DNA of 64,000 bases from Flavobacteria bacterium GWA2_35_26 (GTDB lineage Bacteria; Bacteroidota; Bacteroidia; Flavobacteriales; Flavobacteriaceae). How positions within the stretch are numbered: position 1 is the first letter of the stretch; each line of letters begins with the position of its first letter. A model generated the notes under the pieces. That model saw only the letters and a list, made by a program, of their open reading frames with translations, was not told the DNA's origin and did no database searches. The translations under genes were made by a program, and so were the position numbers. Below, piece after piece: positions 15,710 through 23,767 of the stretch. The stretch covers positions 124,001 to 188,000 of the forward strand of contig MGWH01000003.1 in the NCBI GenBank assembly GCA_001800905.1, written 5' to 3'.

Positions 15710-17851
15710 TTATCCTTTAAATTTTTTAACAGGCGTTTCTTCTTTCTTGTCTAAGCCCCTTTTTCGTAACAATGGCTCTATACTTGGTTCAGCACCACGG
15801 AAACGTTTGTACAAGACCATTGGATCCTCTGTACCTCCTTTTTCCAAAACATTTTTTCGGAAAGATTTGGCTTTTTCTGGATTAAAAAGAGTTGTGATTT
15901 TAAATGCTTCAAAAGCATCTGTATCTAACACTCCAGACCAGATATAGCTATAATATCCTGAAGAATACCCTCCCGAAAATATATGACTAAAGTAGGTACT
16001 TCTATATCTTGGAATAATAGATTCAATTAAACCTATTTTATTCATCGCTTGTTTTTCGAAAGTATTCGCGTCAATGGTGATGTCCTTAGTTTGTGAATGG
16101 TACGCTAAATCCAATAATGAAGCAGCCAAATATTCAGTAGTTCCAAATCCTTGATCAAAGGTTCCTGATTTTTTCAATTTAGCAATTAAAGCATCGGGAA
16201 TCACAGCGCCAGTTTGATAATGTTTAGCAAATAGTTTAAGCACTTCCGGTTCTGCTGCCCAGTTTTCCATAATTTGCGAAGGCAATTCCACAAAATCTCT
16301 TGGTACACTTGTTCCTGCTAAACTTTTGTAGGTAACATTGGACAACAAACCATGTAAAGAATGTCCAAATTCATGAAATAGCGTACTCACTTCGTCAAAA
16401 GTTAATAAAGCTGGTTTGTTTTCTGTTGGTTTAGTAAAATTACATACGATAGAAACTACTGGTGCTTTACGCACGCCATTTTCTGTTTTTTGGTTTCTAT
16501 ATGATGTCATCCAAGCCCCACCTCTTTTAGATTCACGTGGATGAAAATCTGTGTACAATACCCCAACATGGGTTCCATCAGCTTCTAATACTTCAAAAGC
16601 AGTTACTGCTTCGTGGTATTTAGGGATGTCTTTTAATTCCTTAAACTGTAATCCATATAATTTTTGCGCCACTTGAAAAGCCCCGTTTCTTATATTTTCT
16701 AAACTAAAATACGGACTCAATTCTTGCTCGTCTAAATCAAATCGTTCTTTTCTGATTTTCTCTGTATAATAGCGCCAGTCATACGGTTGCACCGGTCCTT
16801 TAATCCCGTCTTTAGCCATCATTTTTTGAATGTCTGCAGCTTCTACTTTGGCTTTTTCCAAAGCTGGTTTCCATAAATCATTCAGTAATTTATTGACATT
16901 TTCTGGCGTTTTGGCCATTGATTCCTCCAAAACATAATTAGAGTGAGACGCATATCCCAACAAACGTGCTTTTTGTCCACGAAGATTGGCTAACTGAATC
17001 GCATTGGCTTTATTATCCGTTTCATCATCGTGATTAGCGCGCGTTTGATAGGCGTTCCAAATTTCTTGACGCAGTTTTCTATTGGCGCTGTATTGCAAGA
17101 AGGGCATCACACTTGAATTGGCTAAAGTAAACAACCAACTTCCTGATTTTCCTTTGGCTTTAGCATCGGCCGCTGCAGCGTCAATAACACTTTGAGGAAG
17201 TCCTACTAACTCTTTTTGATCCGTAATGACCAATTGGTATTTATTGGTCTCCGCCAAAATGTTTTGACCGTATTTCAAACTCAATAAAGACAAATCTCCA
17301 TTAATTTTTCGAAGCGTTTCTTTCTCTGAAGGAGACAAATTAGCGCCAGAACGAACAAAATCTTTATAGGCGTTATCTAAAATTCGAGCTTGCTCTAAAT
17401 TCAATCCTAAGGTTTCTTTTTTGTTCCAAAGCGCTTTCACTCTTGCAAACAATTTCTCATTCAAATAGATATTATCACGGTGTGATGATAAATTTGGAGA
17501 AACCTCTTTGGCGATCGTTTGAATTTCTTTGTTGGTGTGAGCCGAATTCAAATTAGAGAATACGGTGTTTACATTTGACAATAACTCTCCCGCATTTTCC
17601 ATTGCCAAAATTGTATTCTCAAAAGTAGGCTCGGCTGTATTATTAGCTATCGCATCAACCTCAGCAGCATTCCTTTTAATACCTTCTAAAATAGCGGGCT
17701 TAAAATGTTCATTCTTAATTTGATCAAAAGGGGGGACATTAAACGGAGTGTTATACGTCTGGAAAAATGGATTCATAGTGGTCATTTCTTGTGCATTTGC
17801 GGTTAGCATACTTCCTATAGCTAGACAAACAAATAAAGTTTTTTGTATCAT
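15710..17851 (-). CDS. M3-family zinc metallopeptidase (dipeptidyl carboxypeptidase / oligopeptidase-like), exported
   Basis: The start at 17851 gives MIQKTLF and a clean signal peptide ending ANAQ; an outer start at 17884 adds an unneeded 11 residues. The protein has 713 residues, the usual size of M3 peptidases. The zinc motif is in DEVSTLFHEFGHSLHGLLS (HEFGH), with the downstream Glu in the M3 pattern LPSQIMENW. The substrate-tyrosine region is GGYSSGYYSYIWSGVLDTDAFEAF. It most resembles peptidyl-dipeptidase Dcp, working in the periplasm to trim oligopeptides. It is a single gene facing a terminator shared with its neighbour. Confidence 0.9.
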   Translation of the reverse strand: MIQKTLFVCLAIGSMLTANAQEMTTMNPFFQTYNTPFNVPPFDQIKNEHFKPAILEGIKRNAAEVDAIANNTAEPTFENTILAMENAGELLSNVNTVFSNLNSAHTNKEIQTIAKEVSPNLSSHRDNIYLNEKLFARVKALWNKKETLGLNLEQARILDNAYKDFVRSGANLSPSEKETLRKINGDLSLLSLKYGQNILAETNKYQLVITDQKELVGLPQSVIDAAAADAKAKGKSGSWLFTLANSSVMPFLQYSANRKLRQEIWNAYQTRANHDDETDNKANAIQLANLRGQKARLLGYASHSNYVLEESMAKTPENVNKLLNDLWKPALEKAKVEAADIQKMMAKDGIKGPVQPYDWRYYTEKIRKERFDLDEQELSPYFSLENIRNGAFQVAQKLYGLQFKELKDIPKYHEAVTAFEVLEADGTHVGVLYTDFHPRESKRGGAWMTSYRNQKTENGVRKAPVVSIVCNFTKPTENKPALLTFDEVSTLFHEFGHSLHGLLSNVTYKSLAGTSVPRDFVELPSQIMENWAAEPEVLKLFAKHYQTGAVIPDALIAKLKKSGTFDQGFGTTEYLAASLLDLAYHSQTKDITIDANTFEKQAMNKIGLIESIIPRYRSTYFSHIFSGGYSSGYYSYIWSGVLDTDAFEAFKITTLFNPEKAKSFRKNVLEKGGTEDPMVLYKRFRGAEPSIEPLLRKRGLDKKEETPVKKFKG

Positions 17852-17970
17852 AAATTGGAGAATTAAAAAAGTAAATTTAATCAAATACTACAAACAATTA
17901 CTTATAAAAATGAAAAGAGAATAAAATAAAAATAATTACTTTAGCCAAAGTCATTATAACCCAATTCGAT

Positions 17971-18693
17971 ATGAAAAAGTTGCTATTACCATTTGTTTTA
18001 TTATGTGCATTAATTACATCTGCGCAAGAATTCAAAAACTACGGAACACCTTTAAATAGTGGAGATAAAAACTTTACTGCTCCAATGTTCAATTCTTTAA
18101 ATCAACTTTCAGATTACAGAAAAGGATTTTTAAATGATAGGAAAATAGACGGCAGTCCGTATATAATTGAAGCTTTTACGCCTTCAGAAATCGTGGGTAT
18201 ACAACACACTTTCAACATGAGATACAATGCTTATGCGGATGAAATTGAAGTAGAAAAAAGTGCAGATGAAATTTATGCATTGAAAAAAGAAAGCGAATTC
18301 AATACCATTCTAATTAATCGCGGAGCATATAAATTACGATTAGTCAATTATTGGGGTACCAATAAAAAAGAAAGCAATGGCTATCTAGTTGAAATTGCTT
18401 CTGGAAATGAAATCACCTTATTTAGAAAAGATAAAATTGAACTACTACCAGGTAAAGAAGCCATGACTTCATTTGAAATAACAACACAACCCAAATTAAT
18501 TCGGATGAAGGCACGTTATTTTATTGGCATTAAAAATAATCCAATTATAGCTTTTGCAGAAAATAAAAAACAATTAATCAATAGCTTTCCAAATTTTAAA
18601 GATCAAATAACAAATTTCATTAAATCGAATAATTTAGATTTTGATAATGAAACCGATCTTAGCAAAATTGCCCTATTCCTAGGTACATTATAA
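17971..18693 (+). CDS. Exported protein of unknown function
   Basis: This 240-residue protein has a signal peptide (MKKLLLPFVLLCALITSAQ), so periplasmic or surface. I do not recognise a family. The mature part is mixed alpha/beta, charged, with no cysteine and no transmembrane helix. A ten-residue stretch DEIEVEKSAD and several FxxxDK patterns carry no known motif. A near-consensus -7 element (TACTTTAG, one mismatch) lies about 25 bases upstream, so it is probably a single-gene transcript ended by the hairpin at 18697-18729. Confidence 0.75.
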   Translation: MKKLLLPFVLLCALITSAQEFKNYGTPLNSGDKNFTAPMFNSLNQLSDYRKGFLNDRKIDGSPYIIEAFTPSEIVGIQHTFNMRYNAYADEIEVEKSADEIYALKKESEFNTILINRGAYKLRLVNYWGTNKKESNGYLVEIASGNEITLFRKDKIELLPGKEAMTSFEITTQPKLIRMKARYFIGIKNNPIIAFAENKKQLINSFPNFKDQITNFIKSNNLDFDNETDLSKIALFLGTL

Positions 18694-18696
18694 AAT

Positions 18697-18729
18697 AAAA
18701 AAAGCTTCTCGTTTGAGAAGCTTTTTTTG
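18697..18729. terminator. Bidirectional intrinsic terminator
   Basis: AAGCTTCTC-GTTT-GAGAAGCTT is flanked by A and T runs. It ends the upstream + strand gene and also sits immediately 3' of the minus-strand tRNA-Leu. Confidence 0.85.
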
Positions 18730-18811
18730 TGCGGATAATAGGACTCGAACCTACACGCCTTGCGGCACCAGATCCTAAGTCTGGCATGTCTACCAATTTC
18801 ACCATATCCGC
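18730..18811 (-). tRNA. tRNA-Leu (anticodon UAG)
   Basis: The minus strand folds as a complete class II tRNA of 82 bases. The acceptor stem GCGGATA pairs with TATCCGC, with discriminator A. The anticodon arm is CCAGA-CTTAGGA-TCTGG with anticodon TAG. A long variable arm follows (TGCCGCAAGGCG), and the T arm is GTAGGTTCGAGTCCTAT. The anticodon and long variable arm both indicate leucine. No CCA is encoded, as is usual in this group. It has its own promoter upstream and a terminator directly downstream. Confidence 0.95.
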
Positions 18812-18823
18812 GTGAATTGGGTG

Positions 18824-18852
18824 CAAATATACACATAAGTTCTAATTTTCAA
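18824..18852 (-). promoter_or_regulatory. Promoter of tRNA-Leu (full -33/-7 Bacteroidetes type)
   Basis: On the minus strand TTG is followed by 18 bases and then TATATTTG, a full match to TTG-N17-23-TAnnTTTG. The -7 element ends 12 bases before the mature tRNA 5' end. Confidence 0.75.
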
Positions 18853-18888
18853 AGCAAATTAAACAAAAAATATTTCACTCCTTTTTTG

Positions 18889-18896
18889 TACTTTTG
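18889..18896 (+). promoter_or_regulatory. -7 promoter element of the dipeptidase gene
   Basis: TACTTTTG matches TAnnTTTG, 23 bases before the ATG at 18920. No -33 TTG at normal spacing is seen. Confidence 0.45.
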
Positions 18897-18919
18897 ATGG
18901 TGAAATTTGAAATCTATTT

Positions 18920-20308
18920 ATGGAAAATATAGCGGCTTACGTTCAACAAAACAAAGAACGTTTCATTAATGAATTAATTGAATTATTAAAAATTCCATCA
19001 GTAAGTGCTGACACTGCTTACTCTCAAGATGTATTCGACACTGCCGATGCTGTAAAAGCAAGTTTAGAAACGGCAGGCTGTGATCTAGTGGAAATTTGCG
19101 ACACACCAGGATACCCAATTGTTTATGGCGAAAAAATAATCGATCCCAATTTACCTACTGTCTTGGTATACGGACATTATGATGTACAACCACCAGATCC
19201 AATGGAATTATGGACTTCGCCACCTTTCGATCCTGTAATTAAAGCCACAGAAATTCATCCCGAAGGGGCCATTTTTGCACGTGGCGCTTGCGATGACAAA
19301 GGTCAAATGTACATGCATGTCAAAGCATTTGAATATATGGTTAGCACTAATTGTTTGCCGTGTAATGTGAAATTCATGATTGAGGGCGAAGAAGAAATTG
19401 GGTCCAAAAGTTTAAGTTGGTTTGTAGAACGCAACCAAGAAAAACTTAAAAACGATGTGATTTTAATTTCAGACACAGGGATGATTTCAAATCAGCAACC
19501 TTCGATAACGACAGGACTCAGAGGCTTGAGTTATGTTGAAGTAGAAGTGACTGGACCTAATCGTGATCTACACTCTGGATTGTATGGCGGTGCTGTGGCT
19601 AATCCAATCAATGTATTGTCTAAAATGATTGCCTCGCTGCATGATGAAAACAATCGTATTACCATTCCGGGATTTTATGACAATGTAGAAGAACTTTCTG
19701 CTGCTGAAAGAGCCGAAATGGCCAAAGCACCCTTTAGTTTGGAAATCTATAAAAAAGCATTAGATATTGATGCCGTTTATGGCGAAACTGGTTATGTGAC
19801 CAATGAAAGAAACTCCATCCGTCCAACACTTGACGTGAATGGAATTTGGGGAGGTTATACTGGTGAAGGTGCTAAGACAGTTATTGCAAGTAAGGCCTTC
19901 GCCAAAATTTCAATGCGATTGGTGCCAAATCAAGATTGGGAACAAATCACTGAATTATTCACTACACATTTCTTGAGTATTGCGCCAGCTGGAGTTACCG
20001 TACAAGTGAAACCTCATCATGGTGGACAAGGCTACGTCACCCCAATAGACAGCATTGGCTACCAAGCTGCCAACAAAGCCTATACCGAAACCTTTGGCGT
20101 TCCAGCAATTCCGGTTCGCTCCGGCGGAAGTATTCCAATTGTAGCTTTATTTGAAAAAGAATTGAAAAGTAAAACCATCCTAATGGGATTTGGATTAGAC
20201 AGCGATGCGATTCATTCTCCAAACGAACATTTTGGGATATTTAACTACTTGAAAGGAATCGAAACCATTCCGCTATTTTACAAGTATTTTGTAGAACTGA
20301 GTAAATAA
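18920..20308 (+). CDS. M20-family metallo-dipeptidase
   Basis: This 462-residue cytoplasmic enzyme belongs to the ArgE/DapE/CPG2-type M20 peptidases. Zinc ligand motifs are visible: VLVYGHYDVQPPD (His and the following Asp), ARGACDDKGQMYMHVKAFE (bridging Asp), MIEGEEEIGS (catalytic Glu-Glu pair), ISDTGM, and the final DAIHSPNEHF with the last His ligand. The dimerisation domain spans roughly residues 205-345. The enzyme should cleave dipeptides. It is a single gene between its own promoter and a terminator. Confidence 0.92.
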   Translation: MENIAAYVQQNKERFINELIELLKIPSVSADTAYSQDVFDTADAVKASLETAGCDLVEICDTPGYPIVYGEKIIDPNLPTVLVYGHYDVQPPDPMELWTSPPFDPVIKATEIHPEGAIFARGACDDKGQMYMHVKAFEYMVSTNCLPCNVKFMIEGEEEIGSKSLSWFVERNQEKLKNDVILISDTGMISNQQPSITTGLRGLSYVEVEVTGPNRDLHSGLYGGAVANPINVLSKMIASLHDENNRITIPGFYDNVEELSAAERAEMAKAPFSLEIYKKALDIDAVYGETGYVTNERNSIRPTLDVNGIWGGYTGEGAKTVIASKAFAKISMRLVPNQDWEQITELFTTHFLSIAPAGVTVQVKPHHGGQGYVTPIDSIGYQAANKAYTETFGVPAIPVRSGGSIPIVALFEKELKSKTILMGFGLDSDAIHSPNEHFGIFNYLKGIETIPLFYKYFVELSK

Positions 20309-20328
20309 ATTCTCTTTTTATATAAACT

Positions 20329-20363
20329 TCCGCTTGTTCTTCAGAATGAGCGGATTTTTTTTG
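20329..20363 (+). terminator. Intrinsic terminator of the dipeptidase gene
   Basis: TCCGCT and AGCGGA form the base of an extended hairpin (20329-20354) followed by eight T residues. Confidence 0.8.
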
Positions 20364-20525
20364 GCGTTTCCATGCTTCCACTATTTTTCCAGCATGGGCA
20401 GGCTGTCCGTTCACAATCTTTTTATTTTTAAAGAAAAAATAAAAAGGATTTCCACTTCCATCCTTAACGCAATTCCGCGACTAGTAAATTATTTTTACTT
20501 AAAATTAGTTTATTTCAATTTATAT

Positions 20526-20539
20526 TCTACATTTGTAGA
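20526..20539 (+). promoter_or_regulatory. BlaI/MecI-type operator overlapping the -7 promoter element
   Basis: TCTACATTTGTAGA has perfect 6-bp arms around two bases and contains the TACA-nn-TGTA core bound by BlaI, MecI and CopY repressors. The -7 element TACATTTG (20528-20535) lies inside it. The palindrome stands 24 bases before the blaI-like ATG, so repressor binding would block its own promoter. Confidence 0.7.
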
Positions 20540-20563
20540 GTTAATTCTAAAAACACAGAACAA

Positions 20564-20935
20564 ATGTCTTTATCCAACTCAGAAGAACAATTAATGGAAT
20601 ACCTTTGGCAACTAGAAAAAGCCTTTATGAAAGACTTGCTCGAGGCCTACCCCAAACCAAAACCCGCAACTACAACCGTGGCCACTTTGCTGAAAAGAAT
20701 GATTGATAAAGAATTCGTATCCTACAAGGAATTTGGAAACTCGAGAGAATATTATCCCTTGGTCAAAAAGACCGATTATTTTTCCAAGCACGTCAACGGA
20801 TTAATTAGCAATTTTTTCAATAATTCGGCATCGCAATTTGCATCTTTCTTTACCACCGAAACTAATTTATCTCAAACGGAATTGGAAGATCTCAAGAAAA
20901 TAATTGATGTTGAACTTCAAAAAAAGAAAAAATGA
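20564..20935 (+). CDS. BlaI/MecI/CopY-family transcriptional repressor
   Basis: This 123-residue winged-helix repressor has the family start LSNSEEQLMEYLWQLEKAFMKDLLEAYP, then KPATTTVATLLKRMIDKEFVSYKEFGNSREYYPLV, the recognition helix and wing. The C-terminal half is the dimerisation part, which the M56 partner's signalling is expected to cleave or inactivate. Its stop overlaps the M56 start by four bases (ATGA), so the pair is translationally coupled. A matching palindrome covers its promoter, which implies autoregulation. Confidence 0.92.
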   Translation: MSLSNSEEQLMEYLWQLEKAFMKDLLEAYPKPKPATTTVATLLKRMIDKEFVSYKEFGNSREYYPLVKKTDYFSKHVNGLISNFFNNSASQFASFFTTETNLSQTELEDLKKIIDVELQKKKK

Positions 20936-22392
20936 GTGACTTTCTAATTAAATCGGCCATCAGTTTAGGCGTGCTTTTACTTGCCTATCATTTTCTTTTA
21001 GAAAAAGAAAAAATGCACCAGTTTAATAGGTTTTACTTATTATTTAGTCTTGTTTTTTCGTTTGTAATTCCATTTATAACAATCGAAGTGATTCAGAAAA
21101 TAGCAACTCCAATTATACAAAAAAATAGTCCTATTCAAATCAATAAAGAAAGTATTGTATTTGTTTCAGAAACCAATTATTTACCGATTATCCTTTGGAG
21201 TATTTATGGATTGGTTACGCTCTTTCTTACCATCCGATTCGTCAGAAATATCATGAAAATAATCACAAAAAAGAATTCAAATACAAGAATTGAATATAAA
21301 AATGCACAGTTAGTTTTATTAAAAGAAGAAGTGCTTCCACATACTTTTTTAAACTACATTTTCATGAGTGAAATGGATTATAACAATCAAAAAATAGAAG
21401 ACGAACTATTCTCTCATGAATTAACGCATGTTTCCCAAAAACATACCTTTGATGTCTTATTTATAGAATTTTTGAAAACTATTTTCTGGTTCAATCCCAT
21501 CTTCATTTTTTACAAAAAAGCAATACAACTTAATCACGAATTTCTCGCTGATGAGAAAGTCGTAAACTATTATAACAACATTCCGTTTTACCAAAATTTA
21601 TTATTATCAAAGGCAAACGAGAATCAACCTTTTTACTTGGCCAGTAATTTAAATTATTTATTAACTAAAAAAAGATTAATTATGATGACAAAAACCACAT
21701 CCAAAAAAAGAGCTTTATTAAAAAAAGCTACGCTAATTCCATTATTGATGTCACTAGTGTTTTCTATCTGTACAAAAGTTGTAGCACAAGAAACTACAGA
21801 TAAAGAAGGAAAGGATAACTACCTGACACAAGAAGCTTATTACAAAAAAACCACTTTCAAAATAAAAAATGAAAAAGGAGTCATTGTAGCAGAAAAAAAA
21901 CACGCACAATTAACCCAAGCTGAAAAAAAGCTAGTGCCAAGTTTATTAGTTGGAGGTAAAACATTGCCAACAAAAGAAAAGCTCGATGAGTTACTAAAAA
22001 AAGGTGGTCCTGACGAAATTATTATAGACGCGTTTGACCCAAAGAATATTAAAACAAAAAAAGAGGATTCCAATGCAGTATACAATACATCAGAAATAAC
22101 TGTTAACCCAGAATTTCCAAATGGCATGGAAGCCTTTTACAAATTTGTAGGCGAAAATTTCACTATGCCAAAAACACCCATTGATGTTAAAGGAAAAACC
22201 TATGTAACATTCATAATTGAGACTAATGGCGAAATTTCCAATATCAAAGTACTTCGTGACATTGGTTATGGTACTGGTGAAGAAGCAATACGAGTTTTGA
22301 AATTATCTCCAAAATGGATACCAGGAAAAATAAATGATGAGGCAGTTCGAACAGCCTACAGCCTACCAATCACTATTCAAACCAAATCTTAA
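20932..22392 (+). CDS. BlaR1/MecR1-like M56 metallopeptidase with C-terminal TonB domain
   Basis: This 486-residue membrane protein has three hydrophobic helices in the first 105 residues. A cytosolic M56 protease domain with FSHELTHVSQKHTFD (HELTH near residues 162-166) and the downstream NHEFLADEKVV ligand region follows. A fourth helix lies near residue 265 (LIPLLMSLVFSICTKVVAQ). The periplasmic part ends in a TonB C-terminal domain (YVTFIIETNGEISNIKVLRDIGYGTGEEAIRVL region). Unlike BlaR1 there is no penicillin-binding sensor. The TonB-type tail suggests sensing or energising outer-membrane contact. The gene is co-transcribed with the repressor. No beta-lactamase gene is nearby, so the regulon is unknown. 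Confidence 0.9.
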   Translation: MSDFLIKSAISLGVLLLAYHFLLEKEKMHQFNRFYLLFSLVFSFVIPFITIEVIQKIATPIIQKNSPIQINKESIVFVSETNYLPIILWSIYGLVTLFLTIRFVRNIMKIITKKNSNTRIEYKNAQLVLLKEEVLPHTFLNYIFMSEMDYNNQKIEDELFSHELTHVSQKHTFDVLFIEFLKTIFWFNPIFIFYKKAIQLNHEFLADEKVVNYYNNIPFYQNLLLSKANENQPFYLASNLNYLLTKKRLIMMTKTTSKKRALLKKATLIPLLMSLVFSICTKVVAQETTDKEGKDNYLTQEAYYKKTTFKIKNEKGVIVAEKKHAQLTQAEKKLVPSLLVGGKTLPTKEKLDELLKKGGPDEIIIDAFDPKNIKTKKEDSNAVYNTSEITVNPEFPNGMEAFYKFVGENFTMPKTPIDVKGKTYVTFIIETNGEISNIKVLRDIGYGTGEEAIRVLKLSPKWIPGKINDEAVRTAYSLPITIQTKS

Positions 22393-22402
22393 ATACCCAA
22401 TC

Positions 22403-22432
22403 AAATCCGTTCCCTCAAGAACGGATTTTTTA
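22403..22432 (+). terminator. Intrinsic terminator of the BlaI/M56 operon
   Basis: AAATCCGTT and AACGGATTT form a 9-bp stem with an 8-base loop, followed by T residues, ten bases after the M56 stop codon. Confidence 0.85.
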
Positions 22433-22509
22433 TATAAATCAAAGAAGAAGCTGATCAACATGTTCCAAAAATTATTTGAAAATTAGTTTTAAAATCAATC
22501 CATTTAGAA

Positions 22510-22517
22510 TATTTTTG
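22510..22517 (+). promoter_or_regulatory. -7 promoter element of the DUF423 gene, which decides the start codon
   Basis: TATTTTTG matches TAnnTTTG. An in-frame GTG at 22517 shares its first base with the element, so the ATG at 22529, 11 bases downstream, is the likely start of a nearly leaderless message. Confidence 0.5.
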
Positions 22518-22528
22518 TGAAAAAAGAT

Positions 22529-22915
22529 ATGGATAAGAAAATCTCAATCACCGGGGCTTGGATTGGAATGGTTGCCATTATATTAGGAGCTTTTGGCGCA
22601 CATGCTTTAAAAAAAGTACTCACTCCAGAACAATTAATTAGTTTTGAAACTGGGGTGCGTTACCAAATGTACCAAGCGTTCTTTTTGTTCTTTTTAGCCA
22701 CTCAAAATGATATTCTAGAGAAAACTAAAAAAACAATCTTTACACTAATACTATCAGGAACTTTTTTCTTTTCGGGATCAATTTATCTGTTGTCCACAAT
22801 GGGAATTACAGGGGTCAATTTTAAACCGATCGGATTCATAACGCCAATAGGCGGATTATTACTAATTATCGCATGGGGAATGCTAGGTTATTCGATCATA
22901 CAATCAAGAAAATAA
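22529..22915 (+). CDS. DUF423 family small membrane protein (YgdD/TMEM256-like)
   Basis: This 128-residue inner-membrane protein has four hydrophobic helices. It carries the family pattern GAFGAHALKKVLTPEQLISFETGVRYQMYQAFFLF in the first half and ITPIGGLLLIIAWGML near the end. Members occur widely in bacteria and mitochondria without an assigned function. ATG 22529 is chosen over GTG 22517 because the latter overlaps the promoter element. The gene stands alone between two terminators. Confidence 0.88.
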   Translation: MDKKISITGAWIGMVAIILGAFGAHALKKVLTPEQLISFETGVRYQMYQAFFLFFLATQNDILEKTKKTIFTLILSGTFFFSGSIYLLSTMGITGVNFKPIGFITPIGGLLLIIAWGMLGYSIIQSRK

Positions 22916-22947
22916 AAAAAGCGGTTTCAATTGAAACCGCTTTTTTT
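22914..22947. terminator. Bidirectional intrinsic terminator
   Basis: GCGGTTTCAATTGAAACCGC (22921-22940) is a perfect 20-base palindrome flanked by A and T runs, between the DUF423 gene and the convergent cyclase-family gene. Confidence 0.85.
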
Positions 22948-22949
22948 AT

Positions 22950-23744
22950 TTATTTATCGAAGTTATTCACTCTTGATTGGATGGAGTACAAAATAGGCTT
23001 ACTCGGACTAGCATCATTTTCAAATGAAGCGATTTGTAAATTGAGTACATAATTTCCGTCAGCAACTTCATTTGGAACAAAAATCATTTCGGTAATGGTA
23101 CAATCCTGTCGTACATCCTGGTTCAACTGTTTTACATCAGTGACATTCCAAAAGGCTTTGTGTGCCAATAATTTTCCGCCATCTTTTTCTTTATCAACAC
23201 TAGGTAAATCAATCAACAAATGTTGGATGCCGCTTTCGCGAAGGAATACCGCTGCTGCTTCAGATAAATAGGGCGGATTGGTATTGGAATATTTGAATGA
23301 TTTTTTAGAAGTCTCATTAGGTAATGTCCGAATAACAATTGCTTCTGGATTGATTTCAGAATTTCGAAAAGAAATCAATGCCTTTTCAATCTGCGCTTTT
23401 GAAATCACTTCGTCCTCCCCTACTTTTTCGGGTTGAACGGTAATTAGTGTCGACCAAAAGAAAAACTGCTTCAAACTTTGGTTGATGCTATAGAACTCTT
23501 TAGTTATATGTCCCAAACACTCTGTGTGCGTTCCATGGGCATGCGGATTAAAAAACAGATTGTTGAAATTGGTGGACGATTGACCTTCTGAAACTTTGCC
23601 AATCCAATCTCCCATAACTACAGGTTGGATTAAAGGTACGTTTTGGTACCAAGCAATCGGATTGTGCTCGTCATTCGTTATTGGAATGGAAATATCAATG
23701 GGTTTTGATAAGTCGATTTCAAAATTTTTTAGTGTTGCTTTCAT
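22950..23744 (-). CDS. Cyclase family protein (kynurenine formamidase-like amidohydrolase)
   Basis: This 264-residue protein resembles the PF04199 cyclase family, whose characterised members include kynurenine formamidase and cyclic imide hydrolases. The metal-binding segment FNPHAHGTHTECLGH matches the family HxGTHxDxPxH pattern, with Glu in place of the usual Asp. Other family regions are IDLPSVDKEKDGGKLLAHKAFW and the C-terminal NLQIASFENDASPSKPILY. It has no signal peptide. The substrate is unknown, and no tryptophan-catabolic gene is nearby. Confidence 0.82.
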   Translation of the reverse strand: MKATLKNFEIDLSKPIDISIPITNDEHNPIAWYQNVPLIQPVVMGDWIGKVSEGQSSTNFNNLFFNPHAHGTHTECLGHITKEFYSINQSLKQFFFWSTLITVQPEKVGEDEVISKAQIEKALISFRNSEINPEAIVIRTLPNETSKKSFKYSNTNPPYLSEAAAVFLRESGIQHLLIDLPSVDKEKDGGKLLAHKAFWNVTDVKQLNQDVRQDCTITEMIFVPNEVADGNYVLNLQIASFENDASPSKPILYSIQSRVNNFDK

Positions 23745-23767
23745 AGTTATTTAACCGTGTGGTTAGG

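Noticed and set aside
20334..20594. 86-residue ORF before the BlaI-type gene
   Set aside because: It covers the terminator, the operator and the promoter, and has no recognisable domain.
20932..22392. Beta-lactam resistance regulator
   Set aside because: There is no penicillin-binding sensor domain and no beta-lactamase gene nearby; the C-terminus is TonB-like.
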